Origin: Datisca glomerata
Taxonomy: Eukaryota; Streptophyta; Magnoliopsida; Cucurbitales; Datiscaceae
Assembly: GCA_003255025.1 (NCBI GenBank)
Contig: QANY01000261.1
Coordinates: 2,304,051-2,368,050, forward strand
DNA: 64,000 nucleotides
Reading direction: 5' to 3'
Both the position numbers and the translations under genes were made by a program. Shown piece by piece: positions 1 through 11,205 of this stretch. Position 1 is the stretch's first letter. Each line of letters opens with the position of its first letter. The notes beneath the pieces were generated by a model. It worked only from the letters and a program-made list of their open reading frames with translations. It made no database searches and was not told where the DNA came from.

Positions 1-560
1 CATGGAATTTGTTCTGATGTGCTCTATAGACAATTGTCCACTCTAAACCTTTTTTTTTAACAACCAGGAACTTGATGTCTATGTACTTTGACTTTTTCGA
101 GCTTCTGTTGTTACTAGAATGAGAAAAGCTGCAAAAATGACCATTTTTCCAGCTCAAGTTGCAAAAATGTCCGAAATATTTTATTACAAAAATGGCCAAA
201 CATATGGTATATAGTTTATTTACCATGGTATAATTTTGAGTAAATAAATTATTTACTTATGTTATATTTCGGCATGTTTTCAAACAAAAATATTTTTGGC
301 CATTTTTGCAACTCTACTCCAAAAAACTATCTTTTCCTGCTATTTCTCCTAGAATAAAGAACTGTTGATTTATTGTCACAGAATAACTTTAGTGGTCTCT
401 AAATACTGTCCACTATGTGCAGCCCCATAATAAAATCCTGTAACCATATTCCGTGATTAGATGCCTCATAACATGCTATGAACTATGCTGCCATGATAGA
501 AGAAGTTATCAGAGACTTCTTAGCACTCTTCCAGGAGACAGCATCACCAACAAGCATAAA
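1..560 (-). pseudogene. Copia RNase H remnant
   Basis: The minus-strand translation shows the C-terminal copia RNase H pattern. An ASNHGIWLQDF-like segment lies near 440-490, LFCDNKSTVLYS lies near 355-390, and after the 228-bp insertion KSKYIDIKFLVV lies near 70-105. At least one stop lies between the segments. The normal role is degrading the RNA of the RNA-DNA hybrid during reverse transcription. It is not functional here. Confidence 0.8.
121..348. mobile_element. 228-bp inverted-repeat element (MULE-like MITE) inside the copia RNase H
   Basis: The two ends are imperfect inverted repeats of about 55 bp. The left begins GAGAAAAGCTGCAAAAATG, and the right, read in reverse complement, begins GAGAAATAGCAGG and rejoins at GTTGCAAAAATG. 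The flanks at 114-120 and 349-355 are the identical 7-mer CTAGAAT, and extending each by two bases gives a 9-mer with one mismatch. Removing the segment restores continuity of the copia RNase H region. Long inverted ends with a 7-9 bp duplication fit a non-autonomous Mutator-like MITE. There is no coding capacity. Confidence 0.65.
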
Positions 561-589
561 AATATATCCCAAGTAGATTTCATACTATC

Positions 590-1747
590 TTAGCATCCAG
601 CAAAATCGGAGTCGGTATTCCAATGATCTCAATCTGATTCAACCTCTGATTGGTGAACATATAGTCTTTTGTTCATGGTACGTACCGCAAGACCCTTTTA
701 GATGTTTTCTAATGGTGTATGCCTGGATTACTTAAGTATCTACCCAACATCTCAGTCGCGTACGCAATATCAGGACGTGTACAAACTTAAGTATGTATTA
801 GACTCCCCACTACCGAGGCATAGGAAACTTATGGATTTTATTTTTCCTCAAAATCATTCTTAGGGCACTGATTGAGACCAAACTTGTCTCTCTTAACTAC
901 AAGGGTATCACTTGGTTTACAATTTTGCATGACATATTTTTAAGGACCTTTTCGATATAGCACTTTTGAAATAATCCAAGAATACCCTGAGAATATCTCG
1001 GTGTATTTGGATTCCTAATACAAAATAGGCTTCACCAAGATCTTTCATCTCAAAACTCTTAGCTAGAAATCTCTTAGTATTGTGCAATAAGCCTATATCG
1101 TTGCTGGCAAGAAGAATGTCATTCATATACAAAACCAGAAAAATATGTTTACTCCCACAGAACTTATGGTATATACAGTCATCGACTGGATTTATCTCGA
1201 AACAGAGATGATCACCTGATGAAACTTAAAATACCATTGTTGAGATGCCTGCTTCAGTCCAGAAATGGATTTCTTAAATTTGCAAACCATATTCTTTGGG
1301 TCTCCCGACACAAAGTTTTCTGGTTGCACCATATAGGTTGTATTTTCAATGTCACCATTGAGAAACGTTGTCTTTACATTCATCTGATGTATTTCAAGAT
1401 TGAAATGCACCGCCAATGCCATTATAATCCTGAAAAAGTCTTTCATAGAAACCGAAGAGAAAGTCTTTTTGCGCAAGACGAGCATTGTATCTTTCTACAT
1501 TACCTTTTGAATATTTTTTGTCTTAAAAATCTATTTTCAACCAATGGGTTTCGCACATTCTAATGGACTTAATCTCCTCATACATGGCATCAATCCACTT
1601 TTGTGAGTTAAAACTTTCCATGGCTTGACAGAAGTTGATCGGATCATCTTTCTTCCCACCAATGTCAACCTCATGTTCTTGGAGAAATACAATGTAATCA
1701 TTTAGCACTGCACTTCTTATCTCTTTAGTGGATCTTCTTAATGTCAT
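590..1747 (-). pseudogene. Copia reverse transcriptase remnant
   Basis: Several minus-strand frames together give the copia RT. A block near 1300-1485 has the NVKTTFLNGDIE and QPENFV motifs, followed by KSISGLKQASQQWYFKF. The catalytic block at 1100-1132 reads YMNDILLASND, with Asn replacing the first Asp of the usual YxDD. Near 740-790 VCTRPDIAYATEMLGRYLSNPG marks the connection region. The stretch 1523-1747 is the linker between integrase and RT. Stops, frameshifts and the altered catalytic motif show that it is inactive. Confidence 0.85.
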
Positions 1748-2029
1748 AGGTTCTTGAGGTGCTAGAGTTTGTTCTTCTGAAATAATCTCTTGAATGAGAG
1801 GTTCTCCGACATTGTCTTGTGTTTTGTGATGAACAATGTCTGGAACACAGTCCTGATCAATGCTAATAACACCTGTGAGAGTATCAACATATTCCTTCTG
1901 AAGGTAAAATCCCTAACCGTCTTCCCCGGCAAACTCGACATCCTCAAAGAACCAGACATTTCCCGTCTAAAAAACCAACCTAATTGTGGGATCATAAAAC
2001 TTGTACCCCCTGGATCTTTCAGAGTAACC

Positions 2030-2760
2030 AACAAAATAACAATTTACGTCCGTAAGTCTAATTTTTTTTCATTAGGCCTATAAGGACTTGCTTCAGCTGG
2101 ACATCCCCAAACATGCAAATTCCTTAGACTAGATTTCTTGCCTGTCCAAAGATCATATGGGGTTTGGGCAGTCGCTTTAGTTGAAACTCTGTTAAGGATA
2201 TATATTGTAATCTTAAGTGCTTCACCCCAGAGTGATTCTGGTAAGGTCGAATAACTAATCATACTCCTGACCATGTCCTTAAGCATTTTCTTTCTTCTTT
2301 CAGCAAAACCATTCATAGTGGGTGAACCCGATATAGTGTAATGTGGGACGATACCGCATTCCTCTAAGAATTTAGCAAACAGTCATGGACTTTGTTAACC
2401 ATCATGTCTACCATAGTACTCGCCACCGCGGTCACATCTGACGCTTTTAATCATTTTGTTGAGTTGATTCCCAACTTCAACCTTAAAATTTTTAAACATA
2501 TCCAATAATTGTGACTTTTCATGAATGAGATATATGTAGCCATATCTAAAATAATCGTCTGTGAACGTTATAAAATATTATTGACTATTCCAAGTGACCA
2601 AAGGGAATGGCCCACAAATATATGTATGGATAAGTTCTATAAAATATCATTGACCATTTCAGAGTCTTGTTGACTTTAAATCTCCTATTATCGGTTTGTT
2701 TACTTTTTACGCAATTAACACAAACGTCAAAATCTGTGAAATCTAAGGGACCTAGAATTC
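2030..2760 (-). pseudogene. Copia integrase remnant
   Basis: Minus-strand reading gives the end of the zinc-binding region (CVNCVKSKQT near 2705-2735). It continues with the catalytic core DDYFRYGYIYLIHEKSQ near 2510-2560, RCDRGGEYYG near 2410-2440, and [13 protein letters not shown] near 2290-2325. The clean tail at 2044-2316 contains [16 protein letters not shown] and [16 protein letters not shown]. The acidic residues of the DDE core can still be seen, but they fall in different frames, so no intact enzyme can be made. Confidence 0.85.
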
Positions 2761-2780
2761 TGTCTGGAGATATGACCTAA

Positions 2781-3269
2781 TCATGTGTTCCATAACGTAA
2801 CCGAATTTTCACTGGTTAATTTTCTTTTAGTATCTCGTGTACTCAATTGCAGGAATTCTTTAAATGAAATAATTGTATCAAGTAAATAAAGATTTTCATA
2901 TCCTGATAAAAAATCGGGACCAACTGAAATTGAATCATGAAACAAACTAAATTTTTCATCTCCAAAAGAACAAACATAACCAGCTTTGTCTAAAACGGAA
3001 ATGGAAATCAAATTCTGTCTAAATGGCGATACAATAAAAGTTTCATCAAGATCCAAATGATATCCAATTTTTAATAATAATATAAATTTTCCTATCGCTT
3101 CAACCCCAGCCGTCTTTCCATTGCTCACGTAGATGAATCTTTCAACATCATTTAACTTTCGACAATTCAGGCAACCTTGCATAGACACACTGATGTGAGT
3201 TGTTGCACCAGAATCTATCCACCACATGTGTCTAGGTACCGAACTTATATAAACCTCACAACAAATCAA
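2781..3269 (-). pseudogene. Copia protease and GAG-pre-integrase remnant
   Basis: This is an open stretch of 162 codons on the minus strand. It holds the retropepsin active-site pattern WWIDSGATTHIS, then the conserved FRQNLISISVLDKAGY segment, then the start of the pre-integrase region. In a live element the aspartic protease cuts the gag-pol polyprotein. The stretch is open but isolated from its neighbours by stops. Confidence 0.85.
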
Positions 3270-3386
3270 ATTAAGAAGCGTACCTTTCTTAGCACGCCAA
3301 GCGTGATAGTTGGTGCATTGCTTCTTCTATTGCCCTTCAGCTCCACAGTAAAAACAACTATTACCTTTCAGGTTTACTAGTTTCTT

Positions 3387-4076
3387 TTATTGTTTCTTAT
3401 GTGATGTTGTATCTGCAGCTTCCTTATTATTCTTCATTTTCATTCCCTTGCCCTTATCTTTAGAGGTAGAGGTCAGGTAAACACTTTCTATCTTATCATG
3501 TTTTACTCTTTCCTCTTCCTGAACACAGTCTGAGATGAGCTCATTCAGAGACCAAGTCTCTTTCTGACAATTATAATTCACATTAAACTAGCTAAATTAT
3601 ATTGGAATGGATATCAAAATCAAATACACGAGAAACTCCTCAGAGAGTTCAAGCTTTTGTACTTTCAACCTTGTAATAATTTGAGAAATTTCCATACTAT
3701 ATTCCCTGATATTACCTTTACCTTTATAGACCTCTTTGAAATTAGGTCTGACAAGAGCGTACCAATTTCAATCTTTTAGTTCTTGACAACCCTCTTTTCA
3801 ATGTCTACAAGAAAATCCTTAGTTGTAGTTATCTTTTCAGAAATGCCCCTGAATCCTGATCAGCATACACATGCAATTTGATCTATCTCGCCTCTTCATC
3901 TCCCTCTTACCGTCAGATGTACTCTTATTCGTAAAAGGTGCAGGAGAATCAGTCATTAATGCAAAATCGAGATCCATGACTCCAAGAACTATCAAGAGAT
4001 TGTATTTCTGGGACTTGAAGTTTGAGCCATTTAGAAGTGTAATTGAATTGATGTTGGTCGTGATACTAGCACGAGT
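3387..4076 (-). pseudogene. Copia gag remnant
   Basis: The N-terminal part near 3950-4060 reads LNGSNFKSQKYNLLIVLG followed by MDLDFAL, a typical copia gag start. The part at 3387-3581 reads YNCQKETWSLNELISDC then VQEEERVKHDK and a lysine-rich tail. These are the nucleocapsid-proximal parts of the structural polyprotein. Stops between 3600 and 3870 break the frame. Confidence 0.75.
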
Positions 4077-4079
4077 AAC

Positions 4080-5282
4080 AGCTTATCAGAGAACAAGAAA
4101 CAAAATAAGCTCACATAAAACCTAAAACAATAATAAATCCAAACAATAGTAAAAAAATAACCCATCTCAAGACACCGAGCACTCCATTAATATTATGACT
4201 TTGACCAAAATATTAACTTGTAAGCGATGTCTTGGTGTAGTGATCAAATGCTGATGATAAATAACATATCAAACAAGAAACATTCTGTTGGGCTGATTTA
4301 TTGTTCACATATAAAACCAAATAATCATCATGTATTTATTATCACATAAGCACATGTAATTGTGTCAAATAATTACATTCTTTTGGGAAAAAAATATGCA
4401 CATAAGTTACACGCACACATAACATTTTTATATTTCAAGACAAATTAATTTTCACAAGAGAGGTCATTTTGGCGACATGTTTGTTCAACTAATTCATCTT
4501 AAAATATATAACTTACTAATGTTTGAATTTAAAATTGTACCGAATTTAAACCTTAAATTAATTGATAACAAATTAAATTTACGATCCATAGAATAGATTG
4601 TTTTGAAATTATTTGAATTTGTAAAAAAATTTAAAACAATTTATTTGATAATCCTTAAAATTATTTTGAAATAATTTTAACCAAAAATCCAAAAATAATA
4701 AAAAAAATTTATTGAAAATCCTTAAATTAAAATTAATTTTACAATCCCTAAAAATAATTTAATGATTGATCCGTAAATTAATATGAAATTATTTAATTAA
4801 ATATAAGGGATGGGATTCCCGCCCTTAGCCCACAACCTTCCTTAGTGGTTGTGGGCAAGCCCACGACCCTTTCCTACTGTGCACGGGTCAAAACGACCCC
4901 TGAACAGATTTCACCCTAGGGCTTTAACCTCTAGGGACTAACAGCCATGACCGCGACTCTTTCTCAATCAGTCGCAGCTTCTCCTTGTAGTCGCGGCCAA
5001 GGCCACAGTTTTCTCCTTCAGTCGTGGCTTTTCCTTACCGGCGCGGCCAAACCGCTGCTCCGATCACCTACCACCGTCGACCATCAACACTGTTGCACGG
5101 CGATCCAAATTAAAACAAATATATATACTGAAAAAATACCATAGAAATGAAAATATTGTTCTCAAATCTAATAAATTGTCAAACTGTTATCAAATTCAAG
5201 AACACTAAAACATAAACATATAAACACATATAATCATGGATCTAAAACTTAATTCCGATTCTCAATGATTCAACATGAGTTA
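4080..5282 (-). other. Copia leader with a GC-rich repeated patch
   Basis: This is about 1.2 kb between gag and the primer site. It is mostly very AT-rich, except for 4810-5110, which is clearly GC-richer. Within 4920-5060 a short unit like GTCGCGGCTTCTCCTT recurs about three times with changes. No credible coding frame is seen. It could be part of the element's own leader or an older insertion. Confidence 0.5.
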
Positions 5283-5294
5283 GCTCTGATACCA
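5283..5294 (-). promoter_or_regulatory. Primer-binding site of the copia element
   Basis: On the minus strand this reads TGGTATCAGAGC, complementary to the 3' end of plant initiator methionine tRNA. It lies two bases from the inferred LTR boundary, as expected. Confidence 0.85.
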
Positions 5295-5297
5295 CTT

Positions 5298-5781
5298 GTT
5301 ATATTCAAAATCCTATCCGTATAAACCGTATCGGATAAAACTCTAAGATCTCATATTGAACACACCAAAAATTAAAACAATTATAGAGCGGAAGTGTACC
5401 TGAATCCATGATAATAGATCATTGTTTAGAGCCAAGCAGTTGCCCTTCCAGATCTACACTATTCTCTATTCGAGAGTCTCCTTTGAATTAAGTCTCTCAG
5501 TTTTCTCTTTAACGATGGAATATTAGGGAGAATATAATGGTTTTTCGTTATCGCGCGACCTGTGGACCATAACCACTTATAGATAATTCATATTTTAGTA
5601 TTTCTATTTTAGACCATCATAAAAATAGAAACTACCTTAAAGTCTCTACACATTAAAGGGTCCACAACCTATAAGATACATTAAAACCACAATTGTCCAA
5701 ACCTTAGTTTATCACTTTTAATTGGGTTTAACTTTATTTGACAGTCTGTAACATATAATTATTTTACACATAAGTCCAACG
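5298..5781 (-). repeat. Putative 5' LTR of the copia element
   Basis: The 5' LTR of a minus-strand element must abut the primer site, so the inner edge is well placed at the ATAACA next to it. The outer edge is inferred from a CGTTGGACTTATG start, close to the TGTTGGA... seen in many plant copia LTRs. The other LTR is not in the window, so the outer boundary cannot be confirmed. Confidence 0.5.
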
Positions 5782-5867
5782 TTGGATTAACGATCAAACA
5801 CTCTATGGCGGAAAAAGAAAGAAACATGGAGGTGGGAAGTGAAGTGAACACACAGAGTGAGTGGATG

Positions 5868-5922
5868 AGAGAGAGGGGGGGAGAGAGAGAGAGGGATGGA
5901 GGGATGGAGGGATGGAAGGATC
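5868..5922. repeat. GA microsatellite and GGATGGAG-type short tandem repeat
   Basis: A run of GA dinucleotides with a stretch of Gs passes into three to four copies of the 8-mer GGATGGAG. It is a simple-sequence repeat. The proline/serine/leucine-rich minus-strand reading frame here is a by-product of it. Confidence 0.85.
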
Positions 5923-5929
5923 AATGGGG

Positions 5930-6160
5930 AGAGAGAGGCAAGAAGGAGGAAAGTTCTGCTTAAAAGGATTGTTCGGTTTCTTGATTTTGATATAGACTTC
6001 AATAGCACCAACCTCCTCATTTCTCATGAATGTAGGTCGCCGACCACTAAGGCATTTGTCGTAGTCGTACGGATCGGACATTCAGCCTCTTCATTGAGGC
6101 ATTGTTTGACATAGACTTTGTTGTCACTATACAAATCAGTCATGTCCGCAGATGGGGTAG
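5930..6160 (-). other. Possible small minus-strand gene fragment
   Basis: The minus strand from about 6140 begins MTDLYSDNKVYVKQCLNEEAE. In a second frame from 6081 it reads MSDPYDYDKCLSGRRPTF and on to VEVYIKIKK-like sequence. The composition looks more protein-like than nearby DNA, but I recognise no family and the two frames overlap at one point. It may be a broken gene or chance. I assign no function. Confidence 0.2.
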
Positions 6161-6314
6161 ACGATTAAACGGTAGAGCGTGAAGTAGATGCTGGGTTTAT
6201 AAAGTGAGAAGATTATGTGAATTTGACTGTGGAGAATGATCAACAGAGCTTGGGGTAGATGAGGGAAAGAAGAGGAGGAGATGGAAAGAAATTGAGGGTG
6301 GTGTGATTGTCATG

Positions 6315-6425
6315 GAAGGTTTGGGTGTCGGAAGAGGTTGGTAATGGTGAATGTATTTATTTTGGTGTGGGAAGAGGTTGCTAATAGTGAATGGGTTTAT
6401 TTAGGTATGTGAAGAGGTTTAGTAT
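6315..6425. repeat. Imperfect tandem repeat, three units of about 45 bp
   Basis: The block GTG(T/G)(C/G)GGAAGAGGTTG(G/C)TAAT(G/A)GTGAATG followed by TTTATTT recurs. The first two units are clear and the third is partial (GTATGTGAAGAGGTTT). No gene is associated. Confidence 0.7.
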
Positions 6426-6614
6426 GATGATATGTATGGTAAGATATTCAGAGTATGTAATTATTTACTTGTAGTAATTGTTATTTATCCACCTATATAT
6501 AAAATTTTCATATTTAAAAAAATTCTGCCATTTTAGGAAATATATTTGGTTATATTTCAAAAGTGGGCTATGCTACTAATTAACCCAAGTCGCAATTCCA
6601 ATTTGGAAATGAAG

Positions 6615-7760
6615 AGGAAATTTCATATTTCATCACTTTTGGAGGGTCATTCTACATAAATGTCTGTTTTTAAAAATAAATTACATGTATGGCCATTTTT
6701 ACATGTGGCATTCATTTAATAATTTTCATAACTTTTTTCCTTTTCCGCCCTTTCTTCCTGAGCCGTGGGTTTCAGTTACGCTTGATTTTCTATTTTCAGA
6801 GTTGAGAATTCACGGCGTGCGTTTGTCGACGGCCTTCGTTCATTGTCGTTGCATTTATGGTTCGTTCCTTAGGAGTGCTCGTCGTTCTTCAGCTTGTAGG
6901 AAAGAAAGAGTATTTTTGTTACAGATCCTCCAGGAAGAAGATGATCCAAATAGGGGAAAGGCTAACACACATTAACTTACATATCATGTACAAACATAGT
7001 CTTAAAATTACGCTTTGATTATACTTGTATGCTCCACATGATATGATCCAAATGTGAAAGTGCATTTTTGTATGGTACATATAATGTTTGTTAGTTTTTC
7101 CTTTTTTTAAGTTGGATGACATTTGTGTTAGGGTTATCCTATGGTACACTACATATTTTTTTCGGATCTTGTTCTATCTGATGGTATGAAAATTTGATAA
7201 CATACGTATCTAATTTAGATAACTTATGCATATTTGGTGTTCATAAACAAAAACAAACAAGTATTTAAATTAGATATCATAATTTATATACATTACGCAT
7301 AGTTAGAGTAATGGTGTTTAATGTTTCAGATTATTCTAGTGTTCATTGACAAAAATAAACCGGTATTTAAATTTGATACCATACATATCTAATATATATA
7401 CCTTATGTGTAAACTCTTTTTTTAAATAATGAAAAAGTACATTGTGCACGTCAGTGCACAGTGACTTTTGCTGTGCACTAATGATGTGCACAGTAACTAG
7501 TCACTGTGCACTGATGGGGTTGCACAGTGACTAGTCACAGTGCTTTGTTTTTTTAAATGCGGTGGACGTTCACGATACAAGTGTTGCATCGTGAACCTTG
7601 CGTGTGTGCTTTAAAAATACACGTCCCGTGATTTTTTATGACAACATAGTAATTATCTTTTTTTAGTGGAGACCACCGGCCATATTTGCTAAAAAAATAT
7701 GAGTGGCCATTTAGCTATATAAATGGCCCAAAAAGACCATTTGGGTGAGTTTTAAAAATT
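6615..7760. mobile_element. Non-autonomous repeat element, copy A
   Basis: This is the first of two related elements (the other is at 37745-38765). Both start with GGAAATT(A/T)CATATTTCA then TTTTGGAGGG and CTACATAAAT. Both hold an exon-like CG-richer stretch, then a long AT-rich part with TACCATACATATCTAAT and ATTATTCTAGT(A/G)TTCAT. Both end in blocks about 'tggcc' and 'gaccattt'. The ends are weakly inverted relative to each other, so a Mutator-like element is my best guess. An open stretch at 6685-6975 has no recognisable domain. Confidence 0.6.
7440..7550. repeat. Clustered GTGCAC/ACTAGT palindromes
   Basis: Positions 7485-7510 read GTGCACAGTAACTAGTCACTGTGCAC with a single mismatch to a perfect 26-bp palindrome (here given as GTGCACAGT-AACTAGTC-ACTGTGCAC). 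A second palindrome, GCACAGTGACTAGTCACAGTGC, follows at about 7530-7552, and looser GTGCAC copies precede. The cluster lies inside element copy A. Confidence 0.75.
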
Positions 7761-8039
7761 ATCATGCATCTAAAAATACTAAATCAGTGTTTTCTAAACG
7801 TAATAAATGAGTGTTTATGAGTGCTTGTATATCTAAACATTTTCATATATTTGAAAATATTCATTTTGTTAATAATTTATATCTATCTTTCTTTGAAACA
7901 CTTGTACATCAAAAGCACTCTTGAACATAGGTTTTGGAGTGCTTTATTTAGAAGCACTTTCATGTTTCAAAAATGTTATTTTAACTCACATCGATTCAAC
8001 AAATGCTTTTATTTTTAACATTTTTAGTACTTAGAAGTG
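7761..8039. other. AT-rich intergenic DNA
   Basis: No gene, repeat or signal that I can support. The open frame at 7821-8018 is low-complexity (Ile/Tyr/Phe-rich) and looks like chance. Confidence 0.5.
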
Positions 8040-8960
8040 GTTTTAAGGTTCAAGGGTTAGGTTGAGTAAGAGGCGTATGTGGCTTTGTACACCCACATAG
8101 TTGTTATAAAACCTACATTGCGAGATATATCCATATGTCGGACAGACCCACAGGGCTAAGTAGACCCGTATAGTTGATGTTAAGACCTACATGGTTGAGA
8201 TAGACCAAAATGACCGAGTCTATACTAAAGTCAAATGATAAAGTCTACATAAGAGCCACATGATCTAGTTTGCACTAGAGTTATGACTTATTAGATGAGT
8301 TGTACCTCGAACTAATGGACCCAGGTCTGAGTCTATGAAACCAAACCTCGTACGCATATACTGTGTGGCTGAAGTAAGGGTTCATCCCAATGACCATCAA
8401 CATGAAGATATAGTCAAAGGGGATACGTCGCGCCTAAAATTATCCCAAGTGCTGCTAATGTGGCTACTAAGCTATTTCTTTGGAAAGCTCCTACTAAGAT
8501 GGAAAATTCCCCGATAAAGTAAAGGGAAAATTCTCATGATAGAAAGATGACAACCAAGAGTCCCTATAAGAAACTCATCATACCTAATCAGGGGATTGAC
8601 CCCATTTGATGTACTAAACGGAGAATCCGTAAAATCATTCCATTATTTGAGCAATAATAGAGAATATTCTAAGATCATTGACATCTTTCTTAAAATGCTT
8701 AGATCCTTCTTAATGGTAGATTTGAGATAGGTAAACTCTAGATCTCACTTCCCATCTCTTATAAATAAATGATGCACATCTCTTAAAACGTTATTCAGTA
8801 TCTCCCTTTTACATTATTGTTACGATGTTCAAAAGCTTCTCAAACTTGATCGTCGAAGTGTTTTTTATGAGGCACTGCATCACTGTCGAGTTAACACTTC
8901 TATGATTGTTGTTTATTCTTATTCTCAATCCTTGGAACGGGTCACCAAAAGACACATGGT
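8040..8960 (+). mobile_element. Tat-like Ty3/gypsy LTR fragment (possible solo LTR)
   Basis: A promoter-like TATAAATA lies at 8760-8767. About 90 bp downstream comes AACTTGATCGTCGAAGTGTT, which closely resembles the conserved 'gacttgatcgtcggagtg' transcript-leader block of plant Tat-type gypsy LTRs. I see neither a tRNA primer site nor gag-pol afterwards, so it is a solo or truncated LTR. The left boundary is a guess. Confidence 0.55.
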
Positions 8961-9699
8961 AATCCATTGACCATAAATTTCATACATCTACACGAAGCAC
9001 ATATTCAGTGTTTTCTAAGATACTTTCAAATACAAAAAAAAATATTTCATTGTATATTCTAAGGTGGTGTTTAGTTTAAATGAATTTGATGTAATGTAAT
9101 AGAAATACTAATAAAAATGAAAATAGAAAAAATGAATTATAAGAGGAAGAAGAATGATTTATAGAGAGAATGAAAGAGTCAAAAAACATGAAATGGGAAT
9201 GGAATGAGGATTACATGAAGGAGATAGAGGAATGATGATGTATGTACCCATGCATAAATTGTTTTACGAAGAACTATTTATTGTATTTAAATTATATTTC
9301 ATTACATTTCATTTACTCGAACTGGTGCTTCAAAGTCATTATATATACCTATAGTGAGTGAGCTTGAGAGTGCTCTCTAAAAGTACTTTAATACATTTGA
9401 AAAGACTATTTTAAAACACAATTATTTGACTATGTTATTATTTAAAAGATATTTTGTACTTAAAAACGCTTCTACGAGAAACACATAACTAAATATTTTC
9501 TAAGGTTAGTTTGTAAAACAACCCAAAGTCTCCTTTTTCATCCGTTTCTTTAGACTTTAGGAGACAACACCTACAAGGCTCCTTTTCAAGTAAAACGAGG
9601 ACTACCAGTTCCATAGGGACCAACCATTGGATCGGTTATGATTTTACTTCTTTTGGCCCAGTTTCAGGCCCAAAAAATATCATTTTAGACACGTTGAGA
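8961..9699. other. Intergenic DNA without a gene
   Basis: AT-rich sequence with short open frames only. Around 9640-9680 two GGCCCA/GGCCC motifs occur, a motif common in plant promoters of growth-related genes, just before the duplicated block. No gene can be supported. Confidence 0.5.
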
Positions 9700-10302
9700 G
9701 GCTCGAAAGCTGTTTTCACAAGTTTTGGATATTTTTATATTTTTCCTTTTCCTTAATTTTTAGGGTTTCAGGAACAGTTTAAATTCGTATTGCTTGGTTA
9801 GTTTGTGAGAGTTTTTGATAATGTTGTTGGGGACGTTTTCTCTATAATTTCAATTTTTGGTATTTCGTGATTTATCAAAATTGTTGCTTAAATCCTGGTA
9901 ATTTCAGAATTCAACAGGTTTTAAAAGATCAAATTACTGGCAATCGTGCACGATTCAACAGTATTTGATATTGTTAGGTTTTCTTCGAAGCTTTCACTAC
10001 ATCAGTGGAGGCCCGAAAGCTGTTTACGTAAGTTTTAGATATTTTTTTAATTTTCCCTTTCCTTAATTTTTAAGGTTTCAAGAACAGTTTTAATTCGTAT
10101 TGTTTGGTTAGTTTGGGGGAATTTTTGATAGTATTGTTGGAGACATTTTCTCTATAATTCTAATTTTTTGTATTTCATGATTTACTGAATTGTTGCTTAA
10201 ATCCTGGTAATCTCAGAATTCAAAAGGTTTTAAAAGATCAAATTACTGACAATCGTGCGCGATTCAACAGTATTTGATATTGTTAAGTTTTCTTCAAAAC
10301 TT
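9700..10302. repeat. Tandem duplication, two copies of about 295 bp
   Basis: The block starting GGCTCGAAAGCTGTTT near 9700 recurs starting GGCCCGAAAGCTGTTT near 10010, offset by 310 bases. Colinear matches include TTCCTTAATTTTTA, AACAGTTT, TTTTAAAAGATCAAATTACTG and CAGTATTTGATATTGTTA. By eye the copies are roughly 90% alike with small indels, so the duplication is fairly recent. The sequence looks like a plant 5' leader/intron, but no coding frame follows. Confidence 0.85.
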
Positions 10303-11205
10303 CTTTTGAATATGTTGCGAGGCTTTTTTATTCATTTGTGAAATAAATTTTGGACTAATTAGTGTTAGTTCAACATATAAAATGTTAATACTCGCAAACA
10401 CTTTCCAGACATATATTCTTATTTATCCACACTTGTTTAAGATGTGCTTGTTGGAAGGTCTTTTAGTAATTAGACATTTTAAAAATTAAACATTTCACTT
10501 ATTATGTTTAGATTACTATTCTGTGGACTATTGACCTTTATAAATAGGTCTCACATGTACTGAGCAACATTACTAAAGTTGAAAATTTAAATAGAATTGT
10601 GGTTTGAAAGTCTAGTTTGGCTATATTATATATGTATTTTCTCAACTATCCGGTTCTCTCAACCCAGGTTCAATTTCCATGAACTAGCTTATCACAAGTT
10701 TAAAATAGACTATTTGTCACTAATGGTATCCAACAACGAGATGAATTTTTATTTATTTATTTTATATCTTATACAAGATGTGATTATATAGACCGTCAAC
10801 TCTCAATTATGAGAAATATTATGGTACTACATAGTATTTTTCAAATCTCAATATGGATGATAGTGAAAAAGGAAAAATATATGGACTTAAAGAAAAAAGT
10901 AGGAAGAATCAAACTTCCTTTACGTATATATAAACATTTTCTATTTCAACATTCTCAGATGCCAAACAGGATATTTTAAAACCTTGCAAATATAATATTG
11001 AACAATTATTTAACAAACTAACTAGTACTTAACATACACAAAGAACCATATAATATCATATAGAATATAAATCATATGACATAAATCAAATATCATCTAT
11101 AAATGAAATGCACAACCATATTGGATTGTTGGCATGAACCAACACTACCATTATTTGCAAAAAAATAATAATATCTTTTTATGCTTCTGGTTTTAATTGC
11201 ACCCT
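10303..11205. other. AT-rich intergenic DNA
   Basis: No gene or recognisable repeat is seen. The last 150 bases probably include the 3' untranslated region of the minus-strand gene that ends at 11206. Confidence 0.4.

Larger units (their letters stand above)
1..5781 (-). mobile_element. Degenerate Ty1/copia LTR retrotransposon, 3' end off the window
   Basis: Read on the minus strand, the order is LTR, primer-binding site, leader, gag, protease, integrase, reverse transcriptase and RNase H, which is the Ty1/copia order. A putative LTR lies at about 5298-5781. Next to it, positions 5283-5294 are the complement of TGGTATCAGAGC, the initiator-Met tRNA primer site typical of plant copia elements. 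RNase H continues to base 1, so the other LTR lies outside the window. Every coding domain is broken by stops and frame changes, so the element is dead. A 228-bp element is inserted at 121-348. Confidence 0.9.

Noticed and set aside
4947..5144. Plus-strand frame of 65 codons in the GC-rich patch
   Set aside because: It lies inside the copia leader on the opposite strand, has repeated low-complexity words and resembles no known protein.
5787..6081. Minus-strand frames rich in Pro, Ser and Leu
   Set aside because: They translate the GA microsatellite and GGATGGAG repeats. Any true coding part would be upstream of 5930, and it is weak.
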